DNA of 43,040 nt from Paludibacteraceae bacterium (GTDB lineage: Bacteria > Bacteroidota > Bacteroidia > Bacteroidales > Paludibacteraceae), in NCBI GenBank assembly GCA_905234835.1, contig CAJOIZ010000031.1, positions 1 through 43,040 of the forward strand, given 5' to 3'. This document shows positions 31,814 through 40,263 of the stretch, piece by piece. How positions within the stretch are numbered: the first letter of the stretch is position 1; each line of letters starts with the position of its first letter. The translations under genes were made by a program, and so were the position numbers. Below the pieces are notes generated by a model. That model saw nothing but the letters and a program-made list of their open reading frames with translations, did not search any database and had not been told where the DNA came from.

Positions 31814-34471
31814 TTACTTCTTTTCCGTTCCGAAGAGGTTGTAAACTCTGCTGCCACGGATGATAAGCACTTGGCCGTCAAGAAGCACTTTCCTTGCGGA
31901 CGGCTGTGTTCCAATAACATCCTCCAAAGCCGATTCAAAACCTGTAATATTTATAGCATAAATCTTAACGGAGCCTGTTGTTTCCAACTCATCGCCCTCT
32001 TCTGTCTGTGCGAACCGGATAGGAGTATAGCGCGGAGCGGCTTCTTGCAGGTCGGCTTCCGTTCCATAGATATAAACCATAGTCGGTTCTGTGCAGTTGT
32101 ACGCGATATGCACTTCACCCTTTTCCGGCTGACTGAATGCTACGGCAGCACCTGTTCCCACTTTGATATTGAGTTCGTGCGTGCCGAAGGTCTGTGTCGT
32201 AACATAAACCTCGCCTTCACCTGCCGGCAAGAGGAAGCTCAGTCCGTGGAATCTGTCGGCAAACTCGGCTGTACCCGGAGTGAGCGAATTGAGCAGTTCG
32301 TCAATCTTGGTTGCGTCCATGGTCGATTGGAGAACGATGCACTCGTCTGTCAGATCCACACTGTCATCGGTGGTGAAGGTGTAGCGCACGCCGTCTATTA
32401 CTGTTCCTTTCGGGTTGTCTTCTATTTCGATTGCGCCAAACGACACGTTGGATGTCTGAGCAGTCGGAACAACGGGAGCCGGACCAATCTCTACTCGCAA
32501 AGCAGGGCGGTTGCCCAAGTAGAATGTCATGACTCCTTCTTCCCATTGACTGTCCGTAGCGCGGAGTGTAACGCCGGATGTCAGAATCTTTATGTCGTCG
32601 TCCATCAGCACTTTATTGGCTTGTCCTGCACGTGCACCCCATTCAAGGATCTCTTCTTCGGTTGCATCGATGGCTTCATCGGCCAAGGTGTTGTACATCT
32701 CGATATAACCTTTGTTGGTTACAGTCAGTGTGTCGCAAGTTACATTAGGATGCGGTGAGTTCTCAATGGTGTGCACATCCACATTGTCAATGGTCAGGTT
32801 GGTGGCAGTCAGTTGTGAGAAATAACCTTCTAAAACGAGGGTGGCGTTCTCTCCTTTGCCGCGTATAATAATCGGAGCACTGGCACCAATACCGGCAGAG
32901 TTGTTGGTGATGCGGCAGTCGCCGATAATGTCAATAGCGATAGGCACTTGCGGAATGCTACTGTAGGACATCCAGTCTGACCAGCCCATCGTACTCTTCT
33001 CATCATCTGTGAAATGCAAGCGATAGTTGTTGAGGGTCAGTACGCCTGTCTCGTAGTCAAACGACACTTTCCCGTCGCCAAAGATGTCGCGGGCATTCTC
33101 TTTGGTCAGTTTGATGCGCGTCCCGATAAATGAGATGTCGTAATAAGAGCCTTTCTCTACAGTAAACTCGTAATCGGCAGTGATAACCTCTTCTTCGGAT
33201 TTCTTACAGGTGGCAGTAATGGTGGTAACACCGTCTTTGAGTACACTGACTTTGCCTGTTTTGGCATCCACTGTGGCAACAGTCGCGTCGGAAGAGGAAT
33301 AGACAACGTCCAAGCCTAACGGGTTGGTTACTTCCTGCGGCACATAGGGATAGCCGACATAGAGCGTATAACCCGTAACGGCGGGGTTGTAGAAACTGAG
33401 CCAGTCATTGGTGTAATAGGCAAACTCTATGACGTATGCGGTGTCGGTCTCGGACAGTGCCCACGCAACATTCTGCTGTACTCTCCATACTGTATTGGGA
33501 TAGGTGGCGAGTAATGCTTCCGTTTCCATATCCTTTTCTTTTCCGTGGCGGTAAGACACTTTGGCGTTGAATTTGGTTTGGTAGTGACTGAACACAGCCT
33601 GAACGCTGTCGTTGGCAACACCTAATGCCGCCAAAGCCTGCAATGCCATATCGGTAGTAACATAATACTTCTGTTCTCCATCAAGCGGAATACTATTGCG
33701 CCACTCCAACTGTTTGGGGTATTCGGGTTCTACAATGTTGGTGAATTTGCCCCAAAACGCGGCGCTCTGGTAGGTGTAGCTACAGTATTTGGGAACGAGC
33801 AACTCAATGTTCTCGTAGTCGAGGTCTGTCAGTGCCGACCATACATACGGAGGAGTGGTGGAGCGGCATTCGATGTGTTTCAGAGCCGTGCAGCCTGAAT
33901 AGAGCTCGTCCTGAATGCGATTGACATTCTCGCCGAAAACAATACTTTCCAATGCCGTGAAGTTCCTCAAGATGGTTCTGGGAAGTTCGGAATCATAGTA
34001 GTAGTATTGTATGTTTCTGCCTTGATAGATAGTCTTGAGCGACGAAGCAAGGGTCATAAAGGGGTCGCCATCTTCGCCATCCTCAAGATTAATGTCACAT
34101 GCAATACTGAGTGGCGTCGAACTGCCGTTGATGATGATGCTTGTGAGCGGTGTTCCCTCAAAAGTGGTTTTGTCGCCCTCTATCGTTTTGACGGTAGCGG
34201 GGATGGTGAGTGAGGTCATGTCAGGGCAGTTATAGAAAGCCTTTATGCCGATAGTTGTTACAGCGTACTTGGTGCCGTAATTTTCTATCGTGTCGGGGAT
34301 AACCACATCTCCTTTGTAATAGCCCCCTATCGGCTCATCCATCGCATCATGCGCGTACGTTACGACTGCTCCTGTTCCGTTAATGTAGAACCAGAAGCCA
34401 TTCTGTTCAAAAGCTGCCATCGCGCTCAAGCTGACCAGAGCGCAGATGAAAGAAAGTAAAATTTTCTTCAT
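31814..34471 (-). CDS. LRR_5 surface protein with Ig-like Big_2 domain
   Basis: The 885-residue protein has a signal peptide (KKILLSFICALVSLSAMA). A short block of BspA-type LRRs (TTIGIKAFYNCPDMTSLTIP; RIQDELYSGCTALKHIEC) covers about residues 20-250. A Big_2-like Ig domain with YSSSDATVATVDAKTGKV lies at about 385-440. A beta-helix-like region (CRITNNSAGIGASAPIIIRG) follows. The C-terminus VLIIRGSRVYNLFGTEKK carries the shared signature. It is the first gene of a two-gene unit with the protein ending at 29039. Confidence 0.9.
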   Translation of the reverse strand: MKKILLSFICALVSLSAMAAFEQNGFWFYINGTGAVVTYAHDAMDEPIGGYYKGDVVIPDTIENYGTKYAVTTIGIKAFYNCPDMTSLTIPATVKTIEGDKTTFEGTPLTSIIINGSSTPLSIACDINLEDGEDGDPFMTLASSLKTIYQGRNIQYYYYDSELPRTILRNFTALESIVFGENVNRIQDELYSGCTALKHIECRSTTPPYVWSALTDLDYENIELLVPKYCSYTYQSAAFWGKFTNIVEPEYPKQLEWRNSIPLDGEQKYYVTTDMALQALAALGVANDSVQAVFSHYQTKFNAKVSYRHGKEKDMETEALLATYPNTVWRVQQNVAWALSETDTAYVIEFAYYTNDWLSFYNPAVTGYTLYVGYPYVPQEVTNPLGLDVVYSSSDATVATVDAKTGKVSVLKDGVTTITATCKKSEEEVITADYEFTVEKGSYYDISFIGTRIKLTKENARDIFGDGKVSFDYETGVLTLNNYRLHFTDDEKSTMGWSDWMSYSSIPQVPIAIDIIGDCRITNNSAGIGASAPIIIRGKGENATLVLEGYFSQLTATNLTIDNVDVHTIENSPHPNVTCDTLTVTNKGYIEMYNTLADEAIDATEEEILEWGARAGQANKVLMDDDIKILTSGVTLRATDSQWEEGVMTFYLGNRPALRVEIGPAPVVPTAQTSNVSFGAIEIEDNPKGTVIDGVRYTFTTDDSVDLTDECIVLQSTMDATKIDELLNSLTPGTAEFADRFHGLSFLLPAGEGEVYVTTQTFGTHELNIKVGTGAAVAFSQPEKGEVHIAYNCTEPTMVYIYGTEADLQEAAPRYTPIRFAQTEEGDELETTGSVKIYAINITGFESALEDVIGTQPSARKVLLDGQVLIIRGSRVYNLFGTEKK

Positions 34472-34528
34472 AGTGTTGATTTTTTAGTTGTTAAACATAC
34501 AGATTGTTACATACAATTTTCCACGCTG

Positions 34529-34536
34529 CAAATATA
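34529..34536 (-). promoter_or_regulatory. -7 element upstream of the LRR/Big_2 gene
   Basis: TATATTTG on the minus strand matches TAnnTTTG, 57 nt before the start codon at 34471. A TTTTG at about 34562-34566 is 25 bp further, longer than the usual spacing. Confidence 0.5.
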
Positions 34537-34598
34537 CGACGATATCCGCGAGTTTCTGTCTCAAAACGTACAATTCGACTAACAAATCGTACAAAACA

Positions 34599-34631
34599 GA
34601 TATATCATGGCCTTGTAAGCCATGATATATC
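34599..34631. terminator. Long hairpin 3' of the OmpA-family gene
   Basis: A perfect 13-bp stem, GATATATCATGGC with GCCATGATATATC, encloses a 7-nt loop. On the minus strand TCTGTTTTGT follows. It separates the OmpA-family gene from the next minus-strand gene. Confidence 0.8.
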
Positions 34632-34661
34632 GCTATTGAGAGGGTGGTTCACGGACTACCC

Positions 34662-34693
34662 AAGGGTAGCGCAAAGGTAGCGCAAGGGTAGCG
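34662..34693. repeat. 11-bp-period repeat 3' of the OmpA-family gene
   Basis: GGTAGCGCAAA, GGTAGCGCAAG and GGTAGCG follow one another about 28-60 nt after the stop codon at 34721. The motif is the same as at 4581-4617, 30 kb away, with an exact 18-mer in common. Confidence 0.85.
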
Positions 34694-34720
34694 GATTCCC
34701 GTGTTCTCTGAGGGACGGAA

Positions 34721-36592
34721 TCACTTCGTCAGTTGCTCGTCACTAATCTGGAAGCTGACCGCCTCGCCGTTGAGAATCTCTATCTCCACACGACGGTTCA
34801 TCTGACGATGCTCGTCCGAATCGTTGGGCACAATCGGATCCTGTTCTCCGCGACCGGTGGTCTCGATACGCGCAGCATCAATGCCACGCTTAACCATCTC
34901 CTGCTTGACACTCTCGGAACGACCCTTCGACAAGCGCCAGTTGTAGTCGTCCTTACCTACATCATCTGTATGGCCGATGATGCGGATACGGATATTCGGA
35001 TTGTCATTCAGCAGATTATACAGTTCCTGCAACGCCGATTCCGACGAAGGCAGGATGTCGGTCTTGTCGGTGGCGAAGAACATGTTCTGCAACACAAACT
35101 TCCTGACGTGTATCGGCTCCAAGCGGATGACCAGTACATCGGCTATGTTCCCTGCTGTCGTGGTTGTGCAGGTGTCGCGGTAACCTTCCGCCGTCACGCA
35201 GACGGAGTACTCTTTGCGGTCGTCCACCATCGTGGAGAGCAGCGTCTGGATACTATCCACACTTCCTTTGAAGATGGCCGTGTCCGCCTGGTCATAGACC
35301 GTTACCTGTGCTGTAACGGGTCTGCCGGTCTTGGCATCCACCACCTGCGAGCGGAGCGGCAACTGCGGATAAAGCGCAATCTGAAGCGTGTCGTCGCTCT
35401 CGCCGTGCTTCAACAGAACAGGCTCCATCGGGAAATAGCCCGGGTGCGAAGCGGAAATCCTGTACTTCCCTGGTGCAAAGGCTTTTGCCACGCAGCCCGA
35501 TTCGTTATCCGTGGTTTTGACAACCGTTTTCTTCTTCTTTTTGCCCTTTGTAACGGGACGGGTCTTGACGGTTGCTCCTCCAATGGGTTGGTCGGTCAGT
35601 TCGTCACGGACGTACGTCACAATCATCGCTTCGGACTCCGCAGGTTGTTTCACTTGCTTCTTCTGTTTCTGCTGCAGTTCGAAGAACAGCGCGAACTTCA
35701 GACCCGCTATCACGGGAATCGTGCGTGCGGATGCGAACTCAACAGCATTGGATGTAGAACGGAGCTGTGACACGCCCTCACCGCCGTCAAACACCACCAA
35801 CGGTTCGGCAGGCGAAGCCTTGTAATCCATCAGTCCCACATTGACGAACGCCGACAACTGCCAGTGGGCATAGTCGCGGAACGTGTGCTGCTGCGGTGCG
35901 TTGTCGCGTCCACGGGTACGGGTCTGCTGCTGCGGTCTGTAAAAGTCGTAACCTACCTCTAACGCCCAGAAAGCGTTGAGTTTGCGCGCCAGAGAGCCGC
36001 TCCCGTTCACCGTTTCGGAGCCGAGCAGGTGATGCGGCATCTCCGTGTAGTTGTCAATCGCCCTCGCGTCGAACATAATGCGATCCACACGACTCTCCAC
36101 CGAATAACCGGCAATACCTACGGGGTATCCCAATCTTGCACCCGTGAAGAAGAAGACACCTTTGTATTGTCCGCCGACCATCAGGGATGCCGACACATCC
36201 AACGCCTGCTGCCTCTCACTGAGAGCAGGAAACTGATAACTGAGGAACATCTCGTCGGAAGGTTGGAGTACACGTCGCGTGATATTGAACGTCCCTTTGC
36301 GGATGTTCAGCCCGTATTGCGCTTCCGCACCCGCTTTCAGCAGCAGCGACCAGCGGTCGTAGGGGCCGTACCGGAACTGATAGGCAAATCCCAAGCCGCC
36401 CATCGGACCGCCGATGTTCTGCAACCGCGGGTCAAGTTTGAGCATATTGTCATAGCCCGCCATCAAAAAAGGACCTATATAATGGGACGTGGAGACACGC
36501 TCCTGTTGCTGCTTCTTCGGCGCCGGGGCAGCCGCAAGCGTAAGGCATACAACACAACACAATGCAACGGATATGATACGTAACGTTCTCAT
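34721..36592 (-). CDS. OmpA-family outer-membrane protein
   Basis: The 623-residue protein has a signal peptide (ISVALCCVVCLTLAAAPAP). An N-terminal half of about 310 residues is beta-rich and probably a membrane barrel (YIGPFLMAGYDNML; WALEVGYDFYRP). Two carboxypeptidase-regulatory/PEGA-like domains lie at about 330-500 (GKYRISASHPGYFPM). The last ~120 residues are the OmpA peptidoglycan-binding domain (IRIIGHTDDVG, NWRLSKGRSESV, MNRRVEIEI), with the Asp and Arg expected to bind diaminopimelate. It overlaps the upstream LRR gene by four bases (ATGA), so translation of the two is coupled. It likely anchors the outer membrane to the wall. Confidence 0.93.
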   Translation of the reverse strand: MRTLRIISVALCCVVCLTLAAAPAPKKQQQERVSTSHYIGPFLMAGYDNMLKLDPRLQNIGGPMGGLGFAYQFRYGPYDRWSLLLKAGAEAQYGLNIRKGTFNITRRVLQPSDEMFLSYQFPALSERQQALDVSASLMVGGQYKGVFFFTGARLGYPVGIAGYSVESRVDRIMFDARAIDNYTEMPHHLLGSETVNGSGSLARKLNAFWALEVGYDFYRPQQQTRTRGRDNAPQQHTFRDYAHWQLSAFVNVGLMDYKASPAEPLVVFDGGEGVSQLRSTSNAVEFASARTIPVIAGLKFALFFELQQKQKKQVKQPAESEAMIVTYVRDELTDQPIGGATVKTRPVTKGKKKKKTVVKTTDNESGCVAKAFAPGKYRISASHPGYFPMEPVLLKHGESDDTLQIALYPQLPLRSQVVDAKTGRPVTAQVTVYDQADTAIFKGSVDSIQTLLSTMVDDRKEYSVCVTAEGYRDTCTTTTAGNIADVLVIRLEPIHVRKFVLQNMFFATDKTDILPSSESALQELYNLLNDNPNIRIRIIGHTDDVGKDDYNWRLSKGRSESVKQEMVKRGIDAARIETTGRGEQDPIVPNDSDEHRQMNRRVEIEILNGEAVSFQISDEQLTK

Positions 36593-38889
36593 AGTTCTAC
36601 CAGTATTTTAGCGGTTATCTTGCTCCCTTCCACACCGTGGAATGCGAGAATATACACTCCCGCACCTGAAATATACGGGGCAAGGTCAATGGTGAAGGTT
36701 TCGTCTATATGCGGGCAGAAAGGCTCTCTGCCTGCTTGTGTGCCGTCCGGACGATAGACGTAATACACTCCGCAGATGTTGGTTTGCACCGTTACGGTCG
36801 GGTTGCCCTGTTTGATGACATTGGGCGTTACCGTCACATACGGCTCGACCACATCACCCAGCGTCATCTCTGCCGCCATCTGGACGGGGTAGAACGGACA
36901 GGTGGTCATCGTCACGCCGTCATCCGCACGTGTCAGTTCAACCCAATAGGCATCGCCATAGGCAAGGTTGGGCAACTCCTCTATATATGCCCCTTTCGCC
37001 CCTTTGCCCTCCACGGGTGTGCCTTCGTGGAACCAACGGATGGATGAGAAGGTGTAGGTGCCGTTGTAGTCTTCATTCGAGAGGCTGAGTACGTCGTTCC
37101 AACGCTGGAAGACCAGCCACGAAGGATAAAGGACGGAGAACGGCTGCGCCTGGAACGTGAGCGTATTGTCGCAGTCGTCGGTCATAGCGATGTCCAAATG
37201 ATACACATCAGGACGGATATATGCGCGTTGGTCATCCGTGTTGTTCGGCAGCGGAATGGCAATCTGCGCCGCACCGGCGGAAAGGATGCGTACATTCCCC
37301 GCGTAAGATGCTTGGAGCCCTTGTGCGACCGCTTTGGCATCAAAATAGACGGCATAGGCGGCTGGCTCGTCATCTGTATAGGCTATCTCAATGAACAGCG
37401 AGTCCTCGTCGGCACATATCTCGGGAATAGCGATTGTAGCAGCAAAACCGCTACAGCCCTCCTTGCCAAAGAAGGCAGTGTAGGTCATATCGGCTGTCAC
37501 AGAAACGCTCCTCGGGTTGTCCGTGTTGCCGTCATCCCAATGCTTGAACACGTTGCCGTCCATCGGAAAGGCTGTCAGTGTGGCAGCCTGCCCCTCATAA
37601 CAAATATAGGTGTTCGCCGATTCGCAGCCGTCCGCATAGAGAGTCAACGTATATTCGGTGTCGGGCAGAGGATGGGAAGCGGCAGCGCTCTTGCCGTTGA
37701 GAGAACAGTTCTGCGCAATCGTTGCCGACAAGTCGTCACAGCCGATTTGAAACTCCTTCCAGTGCTCCGCCGCCTTATACAATGCGGCGCATGGGCAGTG
37801 GACATACAGCGGAATAGACTTGTTCACATTGAGAAAGACATCCTCACCCAATGCGGGAGGAACCAGCGCCTCGCACGTGATGGAGGTCAGACCCGTGCAG
37901 TCCGTAAAAGCATTGTCTCGTATAGTCGCCACACTGCCGGAAAGGAAGACCGTTCTCAATCCCGTGCAGTCGCGGAAAGCACGGATTCCGATATTCGTAA
38001 CATTTTCAGGTATCGTTAACGATTTCAGACCCGTACATTGGCGGAAAGCAATACGCTCGATGCTGGTGACGCTTTTCGGAATAGTAATCGAAGTCAGGCT
38101 GGACAGACCGAAACACAACGATGCGGGTATAACCTCCACTTTCTCACCGAACGTGAAACTGGTGATAGTAGTCAGGTTATTGAATGGGGGATAATAGTTC
38201 CCGTCGCCGTTTTCGTTCTCCTCTATGGTGCAGCGGATGGCGTTCCACTGAACCGACCGAAGATTAGTACAATTCTGAAATGTACTTGCTATACCGAGGG
38301 ACGTGATGTTTTCAGGAATGGTCACGGTTGTCAGACCCGTTATGTTGAAACACAAGGAAGGCGGAAGTACCTTCACCTTCTCACCGAACGTGAAACTGGA
38401 CAGATTGTCCAATGCCTTGAAGGGGGCGCTGTAATTGCCCGGATAATTGGCCTTCAGTTCACACTCGATGGCGTTCCACTGCACCGACCGGAGGTTGGTA
38501 CACCGCTGGAATGTGCCGCCATGATCAAGCGTGGCAACACTCTCAGGAATAGTGACGGATGTCAGGGCGGAACATCCTGCAAAGGCGGAATTGCCTATAT
38601 CGGTTATTCCATTGGGTATCGTCACGGAGGTCAGACCCGTACATTCGGAAAACGCCTCCGCGCCTATTCCTATGACCGTATAAGTATTGGAACTGTAAAC
38701 TACGGTCGTCGGTATGACTATGTTCCCATTATAATGACCACTTGGCATAGAAGTTACTTCCGCTTCCAGATTGAGCCTGTCAAGATTGAAGTACAAACCT
38801 CCAATGGAAATCTTCTCATAGTCCCACGCGAACAGGTTGCCCGCGCTTGCTATCACTACAAGAAAAAGAGTCGCAAGTTTTTGTCTCAT
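36589..38889 (-). CDS. BspA-like LRR surface protein coupled to the OmpA gene
   Basis: The 766-residue protein has a signal peptide (LATLFLVVIASAGNLFA). BspA-type LRRs occupy about residues 70-370 (ISVTIPNGITDIGNSAFAGC type). Inside them a segment of about 70 residues is present twice with high identity (FTFGEKVKVLPPSLCFNI and FTFGEKVEVIPASLCFGL). An InlB-like repeat (GNVFKHWDDGNTDNP) follows, then a beta-rich region. The C-terminus GVYILAFHGVEGSKITAKIL resembles the end of a type-A Por/T9SS sorting domain and differs from the YxxxGxxxK signature of the other LRR proteins. It is the first gene of a two-gene unit with the OmpA-family gene. Confidence 0.92.
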   Translation of the reverse strand: MRQKLATLFLVVIASAGNLFAWDYEKISIGGLYFNLDRLNLEAEVTSMPSGHYNGNIVIPTTVVYSSNTYTVIGIGAEAFSECTGLTSVTIPNGITDIGNSAFAGCSALTSVTIPESVATLDHGGTFQRCTNLRSVQWNAIECELKANYPGNYSAPFKALDNLSSFTFGEKVKVLPPSLCFNITGLTTVTIPENITSLGIASTFQNCTNLRSVQWNAIRCTIEENENGDGNYYPPFNNLTTITSFTFGEKVEVIPASLCFGLSSLTSITIPKSVTSIERIAFRQCTGLKSLTIPENVTNIGIRAFRDCTGLRTVFLSGSVATIRDNAFTDCTGLTSITCEALVPPALGEDVFLNVNKSIPLYVHCPCAALYKAAEHWKEFQIGCDDLSATIAQNCSLNGKSAAASHPLPDTEYTLTLYADGCESANTYICYEGQAATLTAFPMDGNVFKHWDDGNTDNPRSVSVTADMTYTAFFGKEGCSGFAATIAIPEICADEDSLFIEIAYTDDEPAAYAVYFDAKAVAQGLQASYAGNVRILSAGAAQIAIPLPNNTDDQRAYIRPDVYHLDIAMTDDCDNTLTFQAQPFSVLYPSWLVFQRWNDVLSLSNEDYNGTYTFSSIRWFHEGTPVEGKGAKGAYIEELPNLAYGDAYWVELTRADDGVTMTTCPFYPVQMAAEMTLGDVVEPYVTVTPNVIKQGNPTVTVQTNICGVYYVYRPDGTQAGREPFCPHIDETFTIDLAPYISGAGVYILAFHGVEGSKITAKILVEL

Positions 38890-38963
38890 ATTTATGTTGT
38901 CTTTATAGTTATTGCTGCTACGATGCTACTTTGTGCACACAAAAGTCGTACAGAAATCGGTCG

Positions 38964-38995
38964 CAAAGTACGGTAACTTTTTTGATATATGCAAA
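38964..38995 (-). promoter_or_regulatory. Possible promoter of the LRR-OmpA operon
   Basis: On the minus strand TTTG (38995-38992), a 21-bp spacer and TACTTTG (38970-38964) resemble the consensus, with one base fewer in the -7 box. The leader would be about 70 nt. Confidence 0.45.
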
Positions 38996-39010
38996 AAAAG
39001 CATTAAATTA

Positions 39011-39042
39011 TTTGGCGGTTTACGTAAAACACCGTACTTTTG
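39011..39042 (+). promoter_or_regulatory. Promoter of tRNA-Leu
   Basis: TTTG (39011-39014), a 20-bp spacer and TACTTTTG (39035-39042) match the consensus exactly, about 16 nt before the tRNA's 5' end if initiation is near 39049. Confidence 0.8.
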
Positions 39043-39064
39043 CACGCTTTTTCAAGCCAAGCGC

Positions 39065-39146
39065 GCCCAGGTGGCGGAATCGGTAGACGCGCTGGTCTCA
39101 AACACCAGTGGAGCAATCCGTGCCGGTTCGACCCCGGCCCTGGGTA
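39065..39146 (+). tRNA. tRNA-Leu (CAA)
   Basis: The acceptor GCCCAGG pairs with CCTGGGT (one G-T). The anticodon stem CTGGT/ACCAG holds loop CTCAAAC (anticodon CAA), there is a variable arm as in class II tRNAs, and the T arm is GCCGG-TTCGACC-CCGGC. CCA is not encoded. It marks the left border of the mobile element. Confidence 0.95.
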
Positions 39147-39156
39147 CGACTACTCT

Positions 39157-39199
39157 AAAATAAAGACCTGTAAATTAGATAATTGCAAGTCTTTATTTT
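39157..39199. terminator. Hairpin 3' of tRNA-Leu
   Basis: AAAATAAAGAC (39157-39167) pairs with GTCTTTATTTT (39189-39199), an 11-bp stem with a 21-nt loop and a T-rich 3' side. It probably ends the tRNA transcript. Confidence 0.65.
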
Positions 39200-39253
39200 G
39201 TTTTTAGGTGTACTAATAGTGTACTATCTGACAAAATTAGTACACCTAAAAAC
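39200..39253. repeat. 18-bp perfect inverted repeat beside tRNA-Leu, possible recombination site
   Basis: GTTTTTAGGTGTACTAAT (39200-39217) and ATTAGTACACCTAAAAAC (39236-39253) are exact reverse complements with an 18-bp spacer that itself contains GTGTACTA. Next to a tRNA and at the end of a mobile element, this could be a site for a recombinase or its accessory factor. It could equally be a terminator for the minus-strand element genes. Confidence 0.6.
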
Positions 39254-39266
39254 TAAAAATGTGCTT

Positions 39267-39578
39267 TCAGCCATCTTTTGCACATACCGAGTCGCTCTTT
39301 TGGTAGGTGTAAATATAGCCGTTTACCACATCGCCCATTTCTGTGCCAAATGACAGGCACACCTCGTCAATCAAAGCCGCAGCCAAATGGTCGTGCAAAT
39401 TGGCGTTTGTTTCTCTCTGTAGCGGTCGCTTGCTCATAAGGGTGTATAATTCCACCCATACGCTGAATTGTGCGCTGTAGCGTGAAAAGAAACGCGCTAT
39501 CGTGCCTGCATTGCTCGCGCCCGCCTGTTTCATAAAATACCATCGTGCCAAATGTCTTTTGGGTATCTCCATAATCAT
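39267..39578 (-). CDS. Hypothetical protein of the mobile element
   Basis: This 103-residue protein has no domain I recognise and no signal peptide. Its start overlaps the stop of the upstream gene by four bases (ATGA at 39578-39575), which supports coding. It is the last gene before the inverted repeat at 39200-39253. Confidence 0.65.
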   Translation of the reverse strand: MIMEIPKRHLARWYFMKQAGASNAGTIARFFSRYSAQFSVWVELYTLMSKRPLQRETNANLHDHLAAALIDEVCLSFGTEMGDVVNGYIYTYQKSDSVCAKDG

Positions 39579-40081
39579 TTGCTTGTGGTGTGTGTGTCAT
39601 TGTTCTTTGGATGCCCCTCTGTCGCCTTATAGCGGCGTAACTCGGTGTCTCTGATAGTCTGTATTATAAAACCGTCTATCGCTGTACTTATATCGCCCAA
39701 CGGCTCTTCAAAACTGTTGTGCATATAGCCCTCTGCACGGGCTTCTGCTTCTTCTGCTGTCATGTGAGGATTCTCCAACCTTACCCACCGCCACAAGGCA
39801 TCTTTGCACCTGTCCCAAAACCCCTGCCAGTCATTGTAAAGACAGACAAACACCGCTGTCTGCTTGCTGTAACTGTACAACTCCGCCGCGTCCAACTTGC
39901 AAAGCAAGTCATCGTTACGGCTCTGTAGCAACTCAATTTCCTGCCGCCACACATCCGCCTGCCTCTGTAAGGCTGTCAGTTGTTCCTTTAAGGTGCTTGA
40001 ACTCTGCCCACTCTCTTTGCACCGTAGGCACATTCTCCATTGCGCTTGCTCATTGCTTTGCGCTGCTCTGTTCTTTTGCAT
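39575..40081 (-). CDS. Hypothetical coiled-coil protein of the mobile element
   Basis: The 168-residue protein has a predicted coiled coil at about residues 28-65 (LKEQLTALQRQADVWRQEIE), then a mixed region with Trp-rich FWDRCKDALWRWVRL, and a polar C-terminus. The family is unknown to me. A promoter fits at 40230-40260, giving a leader of about 140 nt with the word CTCTTTAATTTAGC at both ends. It is coupled to the gene at 39578. Confidence 0.7.
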   Translation of the reverse strand: MQKNRAAQSNEQAQWRMCLRCKESGQSSSTLKEQLTALQRQADVWRQEIELLQSRNDDLLCKLDAAELYSYSKQTAVFVCLYNDWQGFWDRCKDALWRWVRLENPHMTAEEAEARAEGYMHNSFEEPLGDISTAIDGFIIQTIRDTELRRYKATEGHPKNNDTHTTSK

Positions 40082-40229
40082 AACTCTTTAATTTAGCAAT
40101 TAAAAAAGCCTCTTGTTTAGGTCTGCTCGGCTTAAAGAGTCGCCGTGTGGGTGTTTCCAACTCCACAAACCATGCAAAAGGCAAATATGACACTTATCGG
40201 ACTTGCGCCCGCTCTTTAATTTAGCGGCG

Positions 40230-40260
40230 CAAAGGTACACCGTCTTTGGAAAGTATGCAA
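40230..40260 (-). promoter_or_regulatory. Promoter of the two-gene unit 40081-39267
   Basis: On the minus strand TTG (40260-40258), a 20-bp spacer and TACCTTTG (40237-40230) fit the consensus. The -7 region is next to one copy of the repeated word CTCTTTAATTTAGC (40212-40225). Confidence 0.65.
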
Positions 40261-40263
40261 CCT

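Noticed and set aside
38912..39163. Plus-strand 83-codon frame across tRNA-Leu
   Set aside because: It reads through the promoter and the whole tRNA gene.
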